Positions 49,378 through 58,878 of a stretch of DNA of 64,000 bases are shown here, one piece after another. Position 1 is the stretch's first letter; each line of letters starts with the position of its first letter. Made by a program: the position numbers and the translations under genes. Source of the DNA: Nitrososphaerota archaeon (GTDB taxonomy: Archaea; Thermoproteota; Nitrososphaeria; Nitrososphaerales; Gagatemarchaeaceae); assembly GCA_027339745.1 (NCBI GenBank), contig DAHWNW010000003.1, positions 45,868 to 109,867 of the forward strand. The letters are read 5' to 3'. Below the pieces are notes generated by a model, which did no database searches, was not told the origin of the DNA, and saw only the letters and a list, made by a program, of their open reading frames with translations.

Positions 49378-50511
49378 TCAGGCGCTGCTCATGGAGACGA
49401 GCTGCCCTATGGCTTCCTTCGCCACCTCTATGCTGTCCAGATAGTCCTTGACGAGGACGACCTCCCCGTCGGTGTGGCTCGTCCCTGTAGCCCCCGGGCC
49501 GTAGGTCACGCAGGAGACCCCCTTCTTGCGGGCGAAGGTGTTCATGTCCCCGGTCCCGGTCTTCCTGACGAGGACGGGCTTCTTGCCGAGGCGGAGGATG
49601 ACCGCCCTCTGGAAGGCCCTGACCAGTCTCGACCCTGGGTCCACTTCGTAGGCTTCCGTGGGGGGGCCAGGGAACACCTCCACCTCTACACCGTCCCTGG
49701 ACCCCCCCACAATGGACCGGACGTCTCCCAGGACCTGAGCCGAAGGGAGCCCCGGGGGGACACGGATGTCGAAGGTCGCGTCGCAGAAGCGTGGGACCAC
49801 GTTCTGATAGGAGCCGGCGCTCACAAGCGTTGGGGAAATTGACAGGGACCTGAAGTGGTCCACGTTCTGCTGCGCTGCCTCGTAGTCCCTGAGCCTCCCG
49901 AGTAGGGAGACGAACTCGTCAAAGGCGCTCCTGTGGGCCCAGGGCGACCCCGCGTGCCCCCCGAGGGTCCGGACGACTACCCGAAGGCTCACCCTGCCCC
50001 TGTATCCTATGGTAATCCTCTCTGCCCCGCTGGGCTCGCCGAACACCGCGTAGTCGTAGGTTGAGGCGCCCCTGGCGAGCTCCTCAACCCCTGCGCCGTC
50101 CCCTTCCTCTTCTGTGGCCCCGGCGAAGGTTATCCTTACCCCTGAGTCCGCGGCCCTGGCCCCCGCCAGGAGGAGGGCGCACAGAGGCGACTTGGCGTCG
50201 GCCGCCCCTCTGCCGTAGACGGAGTCCTCGGTCATCCTCACCGGGAGCCTCCCGGGGACGGTGTCCATGTGACCGCAGAGGAGGAGCCTAGGCTTGCCCC
50301 TTCCCAACTCTCCGACCACGTTCCCCGCCGCGTCTCTCCTCACCCTCGAGTATCCCAGACGCCGCATGCTGTCTGCGAGGAAGGCCGCCAGCTCTCCCTC
50401 CTCCTTCGTGGGGGAGTAAATCTTCACGGAGTCGACGAGGAGCTTGACCGCCTCGTCGTCAGGGCCGCTCATCTCTCGCTGACGGCCCACTGCTGGAAGG
50501 GTGGGGCGCAC
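49378..50511 (-). CDS. lysK: [LysW]-lysine/ornithine hydrolase
   Basis: M20 peptidase motifs LLCGHMDTVPG, ATEEEGDGAG; position in lysW cluster. Confidence 0.9.
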   Translation of the reverse strand: MRPTLPAVGRQREMSGPDDEAVKLLVDSVKIYSPTKEEGELAAFLADSMRRLGYSRVRRDAAGNVVGELGRGKPRLLLCGHMDTVPGRLPVRMTEDSVYGRGAADAKSPLCALLLAGARAADSGVRITFAGATEEEGDGAGVEELARGASTYDYAVFGEPSGAERITIGYRGRVSLRVVVRTLGGHAGSPWAHRSAFDEFVSLLGRLRDYEAAQQNVDHFRSLSISPTLVSAGSYQNVVPRFCDATFDIRVPPGLPSAQVLGDVRSIVGGSRDGVEVEVFPGPPTEAYEVDPGSRLVRAFQRAVILRLGKKPVLVRKTGTGDMNTFARKKGVSCVTYGPGATGTSHTDGEVVLVKDYLDSIEVAKEAIGQLVSMSSA

Positions 50512-50527
50512 GGCGCGTCTCCCGTGT

Positions 50528-51736
50528 TCAGAACCGCCCCGCCTCCGCTTCGGTTATGACCCCGTCCAATACATCGAGCACCCTGGCCACCTGCGCATCC
50601 TCGACCACGAGAGGGGGGAGGAACCTGAAGGTGTCCCTCCCGGAGTATGCCGTGATGACCCCCCGGGCCTGCGCGGCCAGGAGCATAGAGTGTATGTCCA
50701 CCCTAGTCTGCAGGGCTAGCATGAGCCCCAGTCCGCGCACCTCCCTGACGAGCCTATGGGCGGAAGATATCCTGGAGAGCCCCGACTTCAGCGCCTCCCC
50801 CTTCTCCCTCGCCCTGGCGGAGAGGTCGTTCCTGGCGATGAAGTCGAGGGTGGCCGAGCCAGCGGCGCAGGAGAGCGGATTACCGGCGAAGGTGCTGGTG
50901 TGCTCGCCCCCCTTCAGGCTTTCGGCGACCTCGCCGGTGGAGACGACGGCGCCTATAGGGAGCCCTCCACCGAGCCCCTTCGACACGGTCATTATGTCCG
51001 GGACGACCCCCCAGTGCTCGGAAGCCCACATCATCCCCGTCCTCCCCAGGCCAGACTGGATTTCGTCGAAGATCAGCAGGGCCCCGTTCCTGTTGCAGAT
51101 CTCTCTCACCTCCTTGAAGTAGCCGTCAGGGGGGACGACGACACCGCTCTCCCCCTGGACTGGCTCGGCGATCACCGCCGCGGTGTCTCCGTCGACCATC
51201 GACTCCAGCGACTTCGCATCGCCGTAGTCAGCGAACACGAACCGGTCTAGGAGCGGGCCGAAAGGGTCCCTGTACTTTTTGTTCCACGTAGCCGAGAGGG
51301 AGCCGTAGGTCTTGCCGTGGAAGGCGCCTGTCATCGCCACCATCTTCTTCCTGGATGTGCGCCGCCTTGCTAACTTGATGGCCGCCTCCACCGACTCGGT
51401 CCCGGTGTTAGTGAGCAGCACCTTCTCCAACCCCTTCGGCGCGGCCTTCGCAAGCCGCTCCACGAAGCCGGCCCTGACGTCGTTGTAGTAAGAGCCGTGG
51501 CATGTAATCAGCCTTCCAGCCTGCTCCCGCACTGCGTCGACCACGAAGTCGTTGCAGTGGCCGACCAGGGCCACCCCGATCCCTGACATGAAGTCGATGT
51601 ACTCCTTCCCCTCAGAGTCCCAGACGAGGGACCCCTTCCCCCTCGCCAGAGCCAACGGGAATTTGTTGAAGGCGTGGGCCTCATAGGAGTCTTCCAGGCC
51701 GCGGGTCCGCTCAGTCATGGCGCTATCACCGTGCAC
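50528..51736 (-). CDS. lysJ: [LysW]-aminoadipate/glutamate semialdehyde transaminase
   Basis: Class-III aminotransferase: TNTGTESVEAAIKLAR, LIFDEIQSGLGRTG, TVSKGLGGGLPIGA. Confidence 0.92.
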   Translation of the reverse strand: MHGDSAMTERTRGLEDSYEAHAFNKFPLALARGKGSLVWDSEGKEYIDFMSGIGVALVGHCNDFVVDAVREQAGRLITCHGSYYNDVRAGFVERLAKAAPKGLEKVLLTNTGTESVEAAIKLARRRTSRKKMVAMTGAFHGKTYGSLSATWNKKYRDPFGPLLDRFVFADYGDAKSLESMVDGDTAAVIAEPVQGESGVVVPPDGYFKEVREICNRNGALLIFDEIQSGLGRTGMMWASEHWGVVPDIMTVSKGLGGGLPIGAVVSTGEVAESLKGGEHTSTFAGNPLSCAAGSATLDFIARNDLSARAREKGEALKSGLSRISSAHRLVREVRGLGLMLALQTRVDIHSMLLAAQARGVITAYSGRDTFRFLPPLVVEDAQVARVLDVLDGVITEAEAGRF

Positions 51737-52524
51737 CCCTCGTGAGAGAGGGCCCTTGACAGGGGGGCGTCCTTGGTGCCAGAACAGATCACAGCCTCCT
51801 TGACTCCGCCCTTCACCGCCTCCACCGCGGCTATTACCTTCTTCTGCATGCCAAACCCTATCTTCGGGAGGGACGCCGAAGCCTCCACGGCGGAGAGACG
51901 CCTCACCAGCGACCCGTCGAGTCTGAGCCCATCCACGTCTGTCGCGAAGATCACCACGTCGGCCTTTGCCCCTGCTGCTATGGAACCCGCCGCCTTGTCT
52001 CCGTCTATGTTGAGCGGCTCCCCGTCCTCCCCCACAGCCACGGGCGAGACCACTGGGACGTATCCCGTGCCGAGGAGGAGGTCCAGGAGGGATGAGTTGA
52101 TCCCCCTGACCCTTCCAGTGTATCCCCCCTCGATGGCCACCCTCCGGCCCCTCTCGTCCACGATCACCAGCTTCGTCTTCCGCGAGGCGGTGATCAACGC
52201 CCCGTCTTCCCCCGCAAGGGAGACGCCCTTCACCCCCGCCCTGAAGAGAGACTGCACCAACCGCTTGGCGAGGAGGCCGCTCATGACCATCTGGTAGATC
52301 TCAGCCGTCTCCCTGTCCGTGTACCTGCTTCTGATCCCGTCTGGAGAGACTACGAAACGTTGCTCCTTCCCGAGCCTGGTCGCGTACTCAGTCACCACGT
52401 CCCCCCCGCCGTGCACGAGGACGAGCTGGTGGGAGGAAGAGAGCGTCGCCGCGTCCTGGACCAGAGCCTCAGGGACGCCGGCTTTCATCAGGCTCCCGCC
52501 AATCTTCACGACCACCCTCAACAC
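51715..52524 (-). CDS. lysZ: [LysW]-aminoadipate/glutamate kinase
   Basis: VVKIGGSLMKAG, LVHGGGDVVTEYATRLG; amino-acid kinase fold. Confidence 0.92.
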   Translation of the reverse strand: MLRVVVKIGGSLMKAGVPEALVQDAATLSSSHQLVLVHGGGDVVTEYATRLGKEQRFVVSPDGIRSRYTDRETAEIYQMVMSGLLAKRLVQSLFRAGVKGVSLAGEDGALITASRKTKLVIVDERGRRVAIEGGYTGRVRGINSSLLDLLLGTGYVPVVSPVAVGEDGEPLNIDGDKAAGSIAAGAKADVVIFATDVDGLRLDGSLVRRLSAVEASASLPKIGFGMQKKVIAAVEAVKGGVKEAVICSGTKDAPLSRALSHEGCTVIAP

Positions 52525-52525
52525 G

Positions 52526-53587
52526 CTACACCGGGTGGAGGGACGCCATCGCCAGCCCCGACGCCTCGTCCAATCCTAGCATGAGGTTCATCGACTGGAC
52601 AGCGTTCCCCGCTGCCCCCTTGATCAGGTTGTCAGTGGCGCCCAGGGCGACTATCCTCCCTGTCCTCTCCTCCGTCTCGAATCCGACGTCGCAGAAGTTC
52701 GAGCCGATGACGAGTTTCGGGTCTGGGAGCCTGAAAGGACCATGCTTGTCCTTGACTATCCTGACGAAGCGGCACCCTGAGTAAGCTTCGCGGTACGCCT
52801 TCCATATGTCTATGGTATTCACTCTCCCTGACGCGAAGAGATGGGATGTGGTCAGGATACCCCTCACTATGTTCACCCCGTGGGCCGACATCGAGACCTT
52901 GATCCGGACGCCAGCGATAGCCGATAGGACCTGCTCTATCTCAGCGGCGTGCCTGTGCCCAGCCGGCTTGTAGGGCCTGACCACGTTGAACCTCTCCGAG
53001 AAGTGCGTCGCGAGGGAGGGCTTGCCTCCTGACCCGGACGAGCCGACCTTCGCGTCGACCACGATGTGTTCGGTGTCCACCCCCAGAGACTTCGTCCTGA
53101 GGAGCGGGGCGAGGGCGAGGATGGTGGTGATTGCGGTGCACCCGGGGGAGGCCACGAGCCTAGCACCCTTCACCTCCTCCCGGTTCAGCTCGGGAATCGA
53201 TAGGACGAACTTCTCTAGGAGGTCTGGGCGAGGGTGTTCGTAGCCGTACCAGACTGGATATTGGGCGCTGTCCCCGAGCCTGAAGTCAGCGCTGAGGTCT
53301 ACTATCCTGAGCCCCGCGTCTGCGAGCTGGGGTATCACCTTCGCCGACTCCCCGTGTGGGAGGGCCGCGAAAACGACGTCGGCCGAAGCCACGAGTTTGG
53401 ATGGGTCGAATGAGACGAACTTCAGGTCGGTGACCCCTCTGAGGTTCGGGTGGACCCTGAAGACGTACTCCCCGGCATACCTCCTCGAAGTGGCGTATGC
53501 CACCTCGGCTTCGGGGTGCTGAAGGAGCAGGCGGAGCAGCTCCCCGCCTATGTACCCTGAACCTGCGAGCACGCCCACGCGGACCAA
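52526..53587 (-). CDS. lysY: [LysW]-aminoadipyl/glutamyl phosphate reductase
   Basis: GVLAGSGYIGGELLRLLLQHPEAEV, ASPGCTAITTILALAPLL. Confidence 0.93.
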   Translation of the reverse strand: MVRVGVLAGSGYIGGELLRLLLQHPEAEVAYATSRRYAGEYVFRVHPNLRGVTDLKFVSFDPSKLVASADVVFAALPHGESAKVIPQLADAGLRIVDLSADFRLGDSAQYPVWYGYEHPRPDLLEKFVLSIPELNREEVKGARLVASPGCTAITTILALAPLLRTKSLGVDTEHIVVDAKVGSSGSGGKPSLATHFSERFNVVRPYKPAGHRHAAEIEQVLSAIAGVRIKVSMSAHGVNIVRGILTTSHLFASGRVNTIDIWKAYREAYSGCRFVRIVKDKHGPFRLPDPKLVIGSNFCDVGFETEERTGRIVALGATDNLIKGAAGNAVQSMNLMLGLDEASGLAMASLHPV

Positions 53588-53589
53588 GG

Positions 53590-54441
53590 CTATCTCCTCG
53601 CCGATCCTGCAACGTAGCTGATCAGCCTCGAGGGGATGTCGAACCCCACGGCGGACTGGGCCCCCTTGAACTCGACGGTATTGTTGACTTCGTGAACAGT
53701 GTAGCCTGACTCAGGCTCCATGGCGTCGACCCCGAGTATGCCGCCACCCACTGCCTCGGCTGCCTTCAGGATGATCTCTGAGAGCTCGGCGTCGGGCTTG
53801 AACGCCTCTGATGTCGCGCCTCGGGCGACGTTGGTCCTCCACTCCCCTGGGGGGGCGACCCGGTGGACGCACGCGACGATGCTGTCGCCGGCAACGATCG
53901 CCCTGACATCCCTCGGCGGCCTGTTTACGTACTCCTGAAGGTAGTACATGTGCTGCTCCTGCGGGTTCGCGAGCTCCTCCTTGAACTCGATTAGCGAGTC
54001 CAGTGTTGCCCTGTCCCGGACCACGGTCACCATTCGCCCCCAGCTCCCGGTGAACGGCTTCAGCACCAGGGGGTAGCCGATGGTCTCTGCAGCCTGCTCA
54101 GCGGCCTCCGGGGTGAGGGCGAGGAGGGTGCGCGGCGTCGGGACGCCAGCGTTCGAAAGAGCGATGCTGGTGGCGAGCTTGTTGCTGCAGGTTTCGGCCA
54201 CCGCATGGCTGTTGACGACTTGCATACCCGCCCCCTCCAAAACTCTGGTGAGAAGCGACGACCTGTAGTGGCTGATGCAGCGCTGGAGCACCACGTCCCC
54301 AAACTCCGGTCGCTTCTTCGGGACCTCGAAGACGAGCCCTTTGACGTCGACGAGCGACCCCCCGATGCCAGCTGCTTCGGCGGCTTCGCTGAGCGCCTTC
54401 TCCTCCCACCTGAGCCTGTCGAAGGTTATGGTGAGCTTCAC
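53590..54441 (-). CDS. lysX: Glutamate/alpha-aminoadipate--LysW ligase
   Basis: ATP-grasp: VLKPFTGSWGRMVTVV, YVNRPPRDVRAIVAGD, VHEVNNTVEFKGA. Confidence 0.92.
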   Translation of the reverse strand: MKLTITFDRLRWEEKALSEAAEAAGIGGSLVDVKGLVFEVPKKRPEFGDVVLQRCISHYRSSLLTRVLEGAGMQVVNSHAVAETCSNKLATSIALSNAGVPTPRTLLALTPEAAEQAAETIGYPLVLKPFTGSWGRMVTVVRDRATLDSLIEFKEELANPQEQHMYYLQEYVNRPPRDVRAIVAGDSIVACVHRVAPPGEWRTNVARGATSEAFKPDAELSEIILKAAEAVGGGILGVDAMEPESGYTVHEVNNTVEFKGAQSAVGFDIPSRLISYVAGSARR

Positions 54442-54614
54442 TATTCTCCCCAGTCCTCTCCGACCTTCTCTGCCGGCTTGAGTACGGCACTGCCGTTGGA
54501 CAGCTCAGCAACCTCGTATTCGGACGAGCAGTCCCTGCAAGAGACGAGCTCCCCGACTATGGCGTCGTCTGGGACGGTCAGCGCGGCTCCGCACTCGTTG
54601 CAACTCGTGTTCAA
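54441..54614 (-). CDS. lysW: LysW carrier protein (57 aa, below the ORF-track cutoff)
   Basis: TTG start: MNTSCNECGAALTVPDDAIVGELVSCRDCSSEYEVAELSNGSAVLKPAEKVGEDWGE; zinc Cys pairs and EDWGE C-terminus. Confidence 0.95.
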   Translation of the reverse strand: MNTSCNECGAALTVPDDAIVGELVSCRDCSSEYEVAELSNGSAVLKPAEKVGEDWGE

Positions 54615-56095
54615 TCTACTGATTTCACCTCCCGGGTCAGTCCATCCGTCGTAGCGCGCAACCTCCGCTCCGACGCCGTCAGCTCTGCCTTCAGCGTGGA
54701 GAGTGATGACCGCGTAGAGGTGATGACTGCTTCGCGCTGCCTGATCTCCCTCAGCATGGACCGGGGGTTGGCCCCGCCCTTGGTAGCGATCCTCTCGAGG
54801 AACCGTTGGGGGTCGAGGAGGCTCTCGATGGTCACCCGGTCCACTGAAACCTTCTTCCCCAAGTCTGCAGAGACGCGTGCGAGCCTAGACACCGCCACCT
54901 CCTGGAGGGGGCTCCCTGACTCCGCCGAGGCTCTCACGAGCTCGCCCACCATTGCGTGGGCCTGGCGGAAGGAAATTCCACGCTCGCTGACGAGATAGTT
55001 GGCGAGCCCCACCGCCGTCGAGCCGTCACCGGAGACCGCCGAGTTCAGGCGCCCCTTCATTAGCGAGGCAGACGCGACCATGCCTGCGAGGACGCTCAGG
55101 GACGCCGTCGCGTCGTCGATTCCACGCCAGAGATGAGGTGTGATCTCTTGGAGGTCGAGGTTGTAGGAATATGGGAGAGCTTTCAGGATGGCGCAGGCCG
55201 CGACCAGCCCCCCTATGACTGACCCTGCCTTGGCCCTGGCCATCTCAGCGGTCACTGCATTCTTCTTCTGGGGCATTATGCTGCTGGAGGCCGCGTAGGA
55301 ATCGTCGAGCTCGATGAACCCGAACTCCGCGGAGCTCCAGAGGATCAGCTCTTCGGCAAGCCTGCTGGCGTCCAAGGCGGCGATGGCCGCGAAGGAGAGC
55401 GCTTCCACGGCGAAGTCCCTCGATGAGACCGCGTCCATGGAGTTTCTGACCAGGCCGGAAAAGCCGAGGAGCCCTGCGACGTACCTCCTGTCGAGCTTTA
55501 CCGACGTCCCGGTCATGGCGGCAGACCCCATGGGGGAGAGGTTGACGCGCGTGTAGAGCTGGAGCGCCCTCTCAGCGTCGCGCTGGAAGGCGTCGAAGTG
55601 GGCGAAGAGGTGGTGCGCGAAGGTCGTCGGCTGGGCTCTCTGCAGATGGGTGTACCCTGGGACTAGGACAGCGCCGTGCTTCCTCGCCTGGCTCAGCAGG
55701 GCCGACTGGAGCCCTGCGACTGAGCTGACAAGGGCGATAATCGAGTCTCTTAGCTCCATCCGTATGGCGGTGGCGACCTGGTCGTTCCTGCTCTTCCCGT
55801 AGTTGATGAACCCTGCCGTTTCCACGCCGAGGGCGTCGACCGCAGCCTGTTCGAGCTGCTGGTGGAAGTCCTCTGCCTTGGCGCCTGGCAGTATCTCTGC
55901 GGAGGCCCCGGCAAGAAACTTCGCGCACCTCGCCCCGACCTTGCGGTCCACCTCCCCTGCCCTGACAAGGGCTACCATGTGGGCCAAGTTCACCAGGATG
56001 ACCTTGCGGGCGATGCGCCCGTCGTCGGCCATCGAGGAGGTGAAGGCGAGGGCCTCGTCACTGGGCTTCCTTAGCCTTGGTCCTCTGATGTCCAT
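54611..56095 (-). CDS. argH: Argininosuccinate lyase
   Basis: GYTHLQRAQPTTFAHH, SSIMPQKKNAVTAEM. Confidence 0.95.
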   Translation of the reverse strand: MDIRGPRLRKPSDEALAFTSSMADDGRIARKVILVNLAHMVALVRAGEVDRKVGARCAKFLAGASAEILPGAKAEDFHQQLEQAAVDALGVETAGFINYGKSRNDQVATAIRMELRDSIIALVSSVAGLQSALLSQARKHGAVLVPGYTHLQRAQPTTFAHHLFAHFDAFQRDAERALQLYTRVNLSPMGSAAMTGTSVKLDRRYVAGLLGFSGLVRNSMDAVSSRDFAVEALSFAAIAALDASRLAEELILWSSAEFGFIELDDSYAASSSIMPQKKNAVTAEMARAKAGSVIGGLVAACAILKALPYSYNLDLQEITPHLWRGIDDATASLSVLAGMVASASLMKGRLNSAVSGDGSTAVGLANYLVSERGISFRQAHAMVGELVRASAESGSPLQEVAVSRLARVSADLGKKVSVDRVTIESLLDPQRFLERIATKGGANPRSMLREIRQREAVITSTRSSLSTLKAELTASERRLRATTDGLTREVKSVD

Positions 56096-57302
56096 TATCT
56101 TCTTTTTCCTCTGCTCGCGAGCTGAGCCCGGAGGCGACCCTAGACTGGAGCCCCCAGAGCTCTATGAAGCCAACAGCGCTCTTCTGGTCGAAGGTAGAGC
56201 CTCGGCCATAGGTGGAGAGCCCTATGTCGTAGATGGAGTATTCAGACGACCTGCCCACTACCCTGGCGGACCCCTTGTATAGCTTCAGTTTCACCGAACC
56301 CGTCACCCTGTGCTGGGTTGCGGCGATGAAGCGGTCCAGGGCCGGCCTGAGCGGCTCCAGCCAGAGCCCCGAGTAGACCAGCCATGCCCACTCCCTCTCC
56401 ACTTGCGCCTTGAAAGCGAGCTCGTGGCGGGTCAGGACGAGCTTCTCCAGGTCCCTGTGGGCGTCTATGATGACCGACGCCGCTGGGCATTCGTAGACTT
56501 CGCGCGACTTTATCCCCACCAATCTGTCTTCGATGTGGTCTATCCTCCCGACGCCGTGCGAGCCTGCGAGCTCATTCACGTAGCTGACCAGCGCGAGGGG
56601 ATCCATGGCCCTTCCGTCGACCCTCGTGGGGACCCCCTCCCTGAAGCCGAGCTCCAGGTACCCGGGCTCGTTCGGCGCTTCCTCGGGGGAGGCGGTCCAT
56701 TCGAAGGCGTCCTCTGGCGGCTCTGTCCCGGGATTCTCGAGGGGTCCGCTTTCCACAGACCTTCCCCATATGTTCTGGTCGACGCTGAATATCGACTTCG
56801 ATGGTTTGACCGGGAGCCCGCGCTCCTGGGCGTAGGCGATCTCCTCGTCCCTGCTCATGTTCCACTCGCGGACGGGGGCTATGACCTGCAGGGACGGGTT
56901 CATCGCCCTCACCGTAACGTCGATCCTCACCTGGTCGTTCCCCTTCCCCGTGCAGCCGTGGGCAACCGCGTCGGCGCCTTCCTTCTCGGCCACCTCGACG
57001 AGCTTCTTCGCGATGAGGGGCCGTCCCAGGGCGGTGCTGAGGGGGTACTTCCCTTCGTAGAGGGCGTTGGCCTTGATCGACGGGAAGACGTAGTCCCTGA
57101 TGAATTCATCCTTGGCGTCTATGGTGTAATGATTCCTGGCGCCGATCTCTCTAGAGCGCTTCGCGACATCTGCCATATCGTCCCTCTGACCGAGATCGAG
57201 CGTGACAGTGACGACCTCGGCGTCGTACTTCTCCTGGAGCCACTTGACGGACACGGAGGTGTCAAGGCCTCCGGAGAACGCGAGAGCAACGGTTCGGCGC
57301 AA
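56058..57302 (-). CDS. argG: Argininosuccinate synthase
   Basis: LAFSGGLDTSVSVKWLQEKYDAEVVTVTLDLGQ. Confidence 0.96.
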   Translation of the reverse strand: MRRTVALAFSGGLDTSVSVKWLQEKYDAEVVTVTLDLGQRDDMADVAKRSREIGARNHYTIDAKDEFIRDYVFPSIKANALYEGKYPLSTALGRPLIAKKLVEVAEKEGADAVAHGCTGKGNDQVRIDVTVRAMNPSLQVIAPVREWNMSRDEEIAYAQERGLPVKPSKSIFSVDQNIWGRSVESGPLENPGTEPPEDAFEWTASPEEAPNEPGYLELGFREGVPTRVDGRAMDPLALVSYVNELAGSHGVGRIDHIEDRLVGIKSREVYECPAASVIIDAHRDLEKLVLTRHELAFKAQVEREWAWLVYSGLWLEPLRPALDRFIAATQHRVTGSVKLKLYKGSARVVGRSSEYSIYDIGLSTYGRGSTFDQKSAVGFIELWGLQSRVASGLSSRAEEKEDNGHQRTKAKEAQ

Positions 57303-57339
57303 ACTTCGTGACGGACGGCCTGAACAACGCTTTTATAGA

Positions 57340-57392
57340 TTTTGGACAGGATAGCTTCGTTTTGGTCAAACATGACCAAAAATTGGTCAAAA
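57340..57392. promoter_or_regulatory. Operator-like array: TTTTGGACA, perfect IR TTTTGGTCA-AACA-TGACCAAAA, and a further TTGGTCA half-site
   Basis: Half-sites at 57340, 57360, 57373 (inverted) and 57383; TATA-like TCTATAAAA on the argG strand at about 57331-57340. Confidence 0.65.
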
Positions 57393-57403
57393 CGGCCTCT
57401 GTC

Positions 57404-58069
57404 ATGAAAGCGGTCAGAGAAGAGGTGGACTCGGACCTCTCCGTCCAGGACGCCCTCGCGAGGGACTACGCGAACCTTAGCGCCCTCGCCAGGATGCTTG
57501 CCCCTAGGGTGGCGGCCAGGACCGGGAGGGGGGCGAAGGGGGTGAGCGAGGTGGGGGTCGCAACAGCCCTCAAGCGCCTCCGGGGTTCGTATTCGCCGGC
57601 CCCTCCGAAGGTGAGCAGGGTGCTCGCGGGGAGCGTAGTCAACGTAAGGACTCACGTCTCCAGGATATCCGTGGAGAAGACAAAGCGGACCCTTCAGGTC
57701 GTCGGCGTGCTGCTCTCAGGCAACCACGAGGATTTCATCCAGGTGTCGGAGTCGCTCTCGTCCATCACGCTAATCTTCGACCAGAGACTCCACCGGATGG
57801 TCAAGAAGGCGCTCGGGAACGCCGAGATACTTGACGAAGGGGAGGAGGGGGCGGCCATAACGGTCCACAGCCCCGAGGACATAGTCACCACGCCTGGGTG
57901 CGTCAGCGCGCTCTACAACCAGCTGTTCAGGAAGAAGGTGAACGTCGAGGATACGGTCAGTTGCTTCACCGACACCATCATGGTGGTAGGGATGAAAGAC
58001 GCGAGTAGGGCCTTCGAGGCTATGACCGAGCTGGTGGGCGAAGAGCAGAGGAGGCTCGGCGAGGAGTGA
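57404..58069 (+). CDS. ACT-domain (putative regulatory) protein with HTH-like N-terminus
   Basis: LSVQDALARDYANLSALARMLAPRVA...VSEVGVATALKRL; RTLQVVGVLLSGNHEDFIQVSESLSSITLIFD; TDTIMVVGMKDASRAFEAMTELV. ATG 57404 preferred over track start 57308. Confidence 0.65.
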   Translation: MKAVREEVDSDLSVQDALARDYANLSALARMLAPRVAARTGRGAKGVSEVGVATALKRLRGSYSPAPPKVSRVLAGSVVNVRTHVSRISVEKTKRTLQVVGVLLSGNHEDFIQVSESLSSITLIFDQRLHRMVKKALGNAEILDEGEEGAAITVHSPEDIVTTPGCVSALYNQLFRKKVNVEDTVSCFTDTIMVVGMKDASRAFEAMTELVGEEQRRLGEE

Positions 58070-58878
58070 GGTTGAACACTGGACCGCAGGGGAGGACGGG
58101 GGACCATGTCATTAAGGTCACGGTCTGCGAGATGCCCGACGAGAGGTCTGCGTTCGGGCTCTGGTGGGAGCGTCTCGGGGCGCACGCAAAGCACGAGGGG
58201 AGCGACCTAGCGCTCCTCCCCGAGATGCCGTTTTCCGGGTGGTTGTTCGCCGACCCGAAGTTCGGCCGAGCTGCGTGGGACGACTCAGTCGAAGCGCACA
58301 GGCGATGGATTGAGAGGATCCCCGAGCTCGGGGTGGCCATCGTCGCCGGGTCTAGGCCGGTTGAAGTCCGCGGGAGGAGGTTCAACGAAGGCTTCGTGCA
58401 GACCGCCGACGGGATGACAGGAGAGCACAGGAAGCGCAATCTCCCTGACCAGCCCGGCTTCTACGAAGCCTCATGGTACGTGCGTGGAGGTAAGAGGTTC
58501 TCCGTCTTTGAAGTACACGGCTGGAAGATCGGTTTCCTCATCTGTAGCGACCTCTGGTCGGTCTGGAACGCGAGAGCCTATGGGAAGCGTGGCGCTGATG
58601 CGATACTGGTCCCCAGGGCCACGGGGCTCGGCGTCGACAAGTGGCTCGCGGGCGGAAGGACAGCGGCGGTGGTGTCTGGCGCGTACTGCCTTTCATCGAA
58701 CAGGTCGGGGGGAGTCGGCGACGCTAGGTTCGGGGGGATGGGGTGGGCCGTGGACCCTGATGGTGAGGTCCTCGGGATTACGACCCCCGACGAGCCGTTC
58801 GCGACCGTGGAGTTGGACATGAGGAAGGCGCGGAAGGCGAAGAAGACGTACCCAAGGGACGCATTCGGAGAAGACTAG
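58066..58878 (+). CDS. Carbon-nitrogen hydrolase (nitrilase superfamily)
   Basis: LALLPEMPFSG, EHRKRNLPDQPGF, IGFLICSDLW (Glu-Lys-Cys). Confidence 0.9.
   Translation: MRLNTGPQGRTGDHVIKVTVCEMPDERSAFGLWWERLGAHAKHEGSDLALLPEMPFSGWLFADPKFGRAAWDDSVEAHRRWIERIPELGVAIVAGSRPVEVRGRRFNEGFVQTADGMTGEHRKRNLPDQPGFYEASWYVRGGKRFSVFEVHGWKIGFLICSDLWSVWNARAYGKRGADAILVPRATGLGVDKWLAGGRTAAVVSGAYCLSSNRSGGVGDARFGGMGWAVDPDGEVLGITTPDEPFATVELDMRKARKAKKTYPRDAFGED

Noticed and set aside
56310-57311. 333-aa plus-strand ORF over argG
   Set aside because: Antisense to argininosuccinate synthase.
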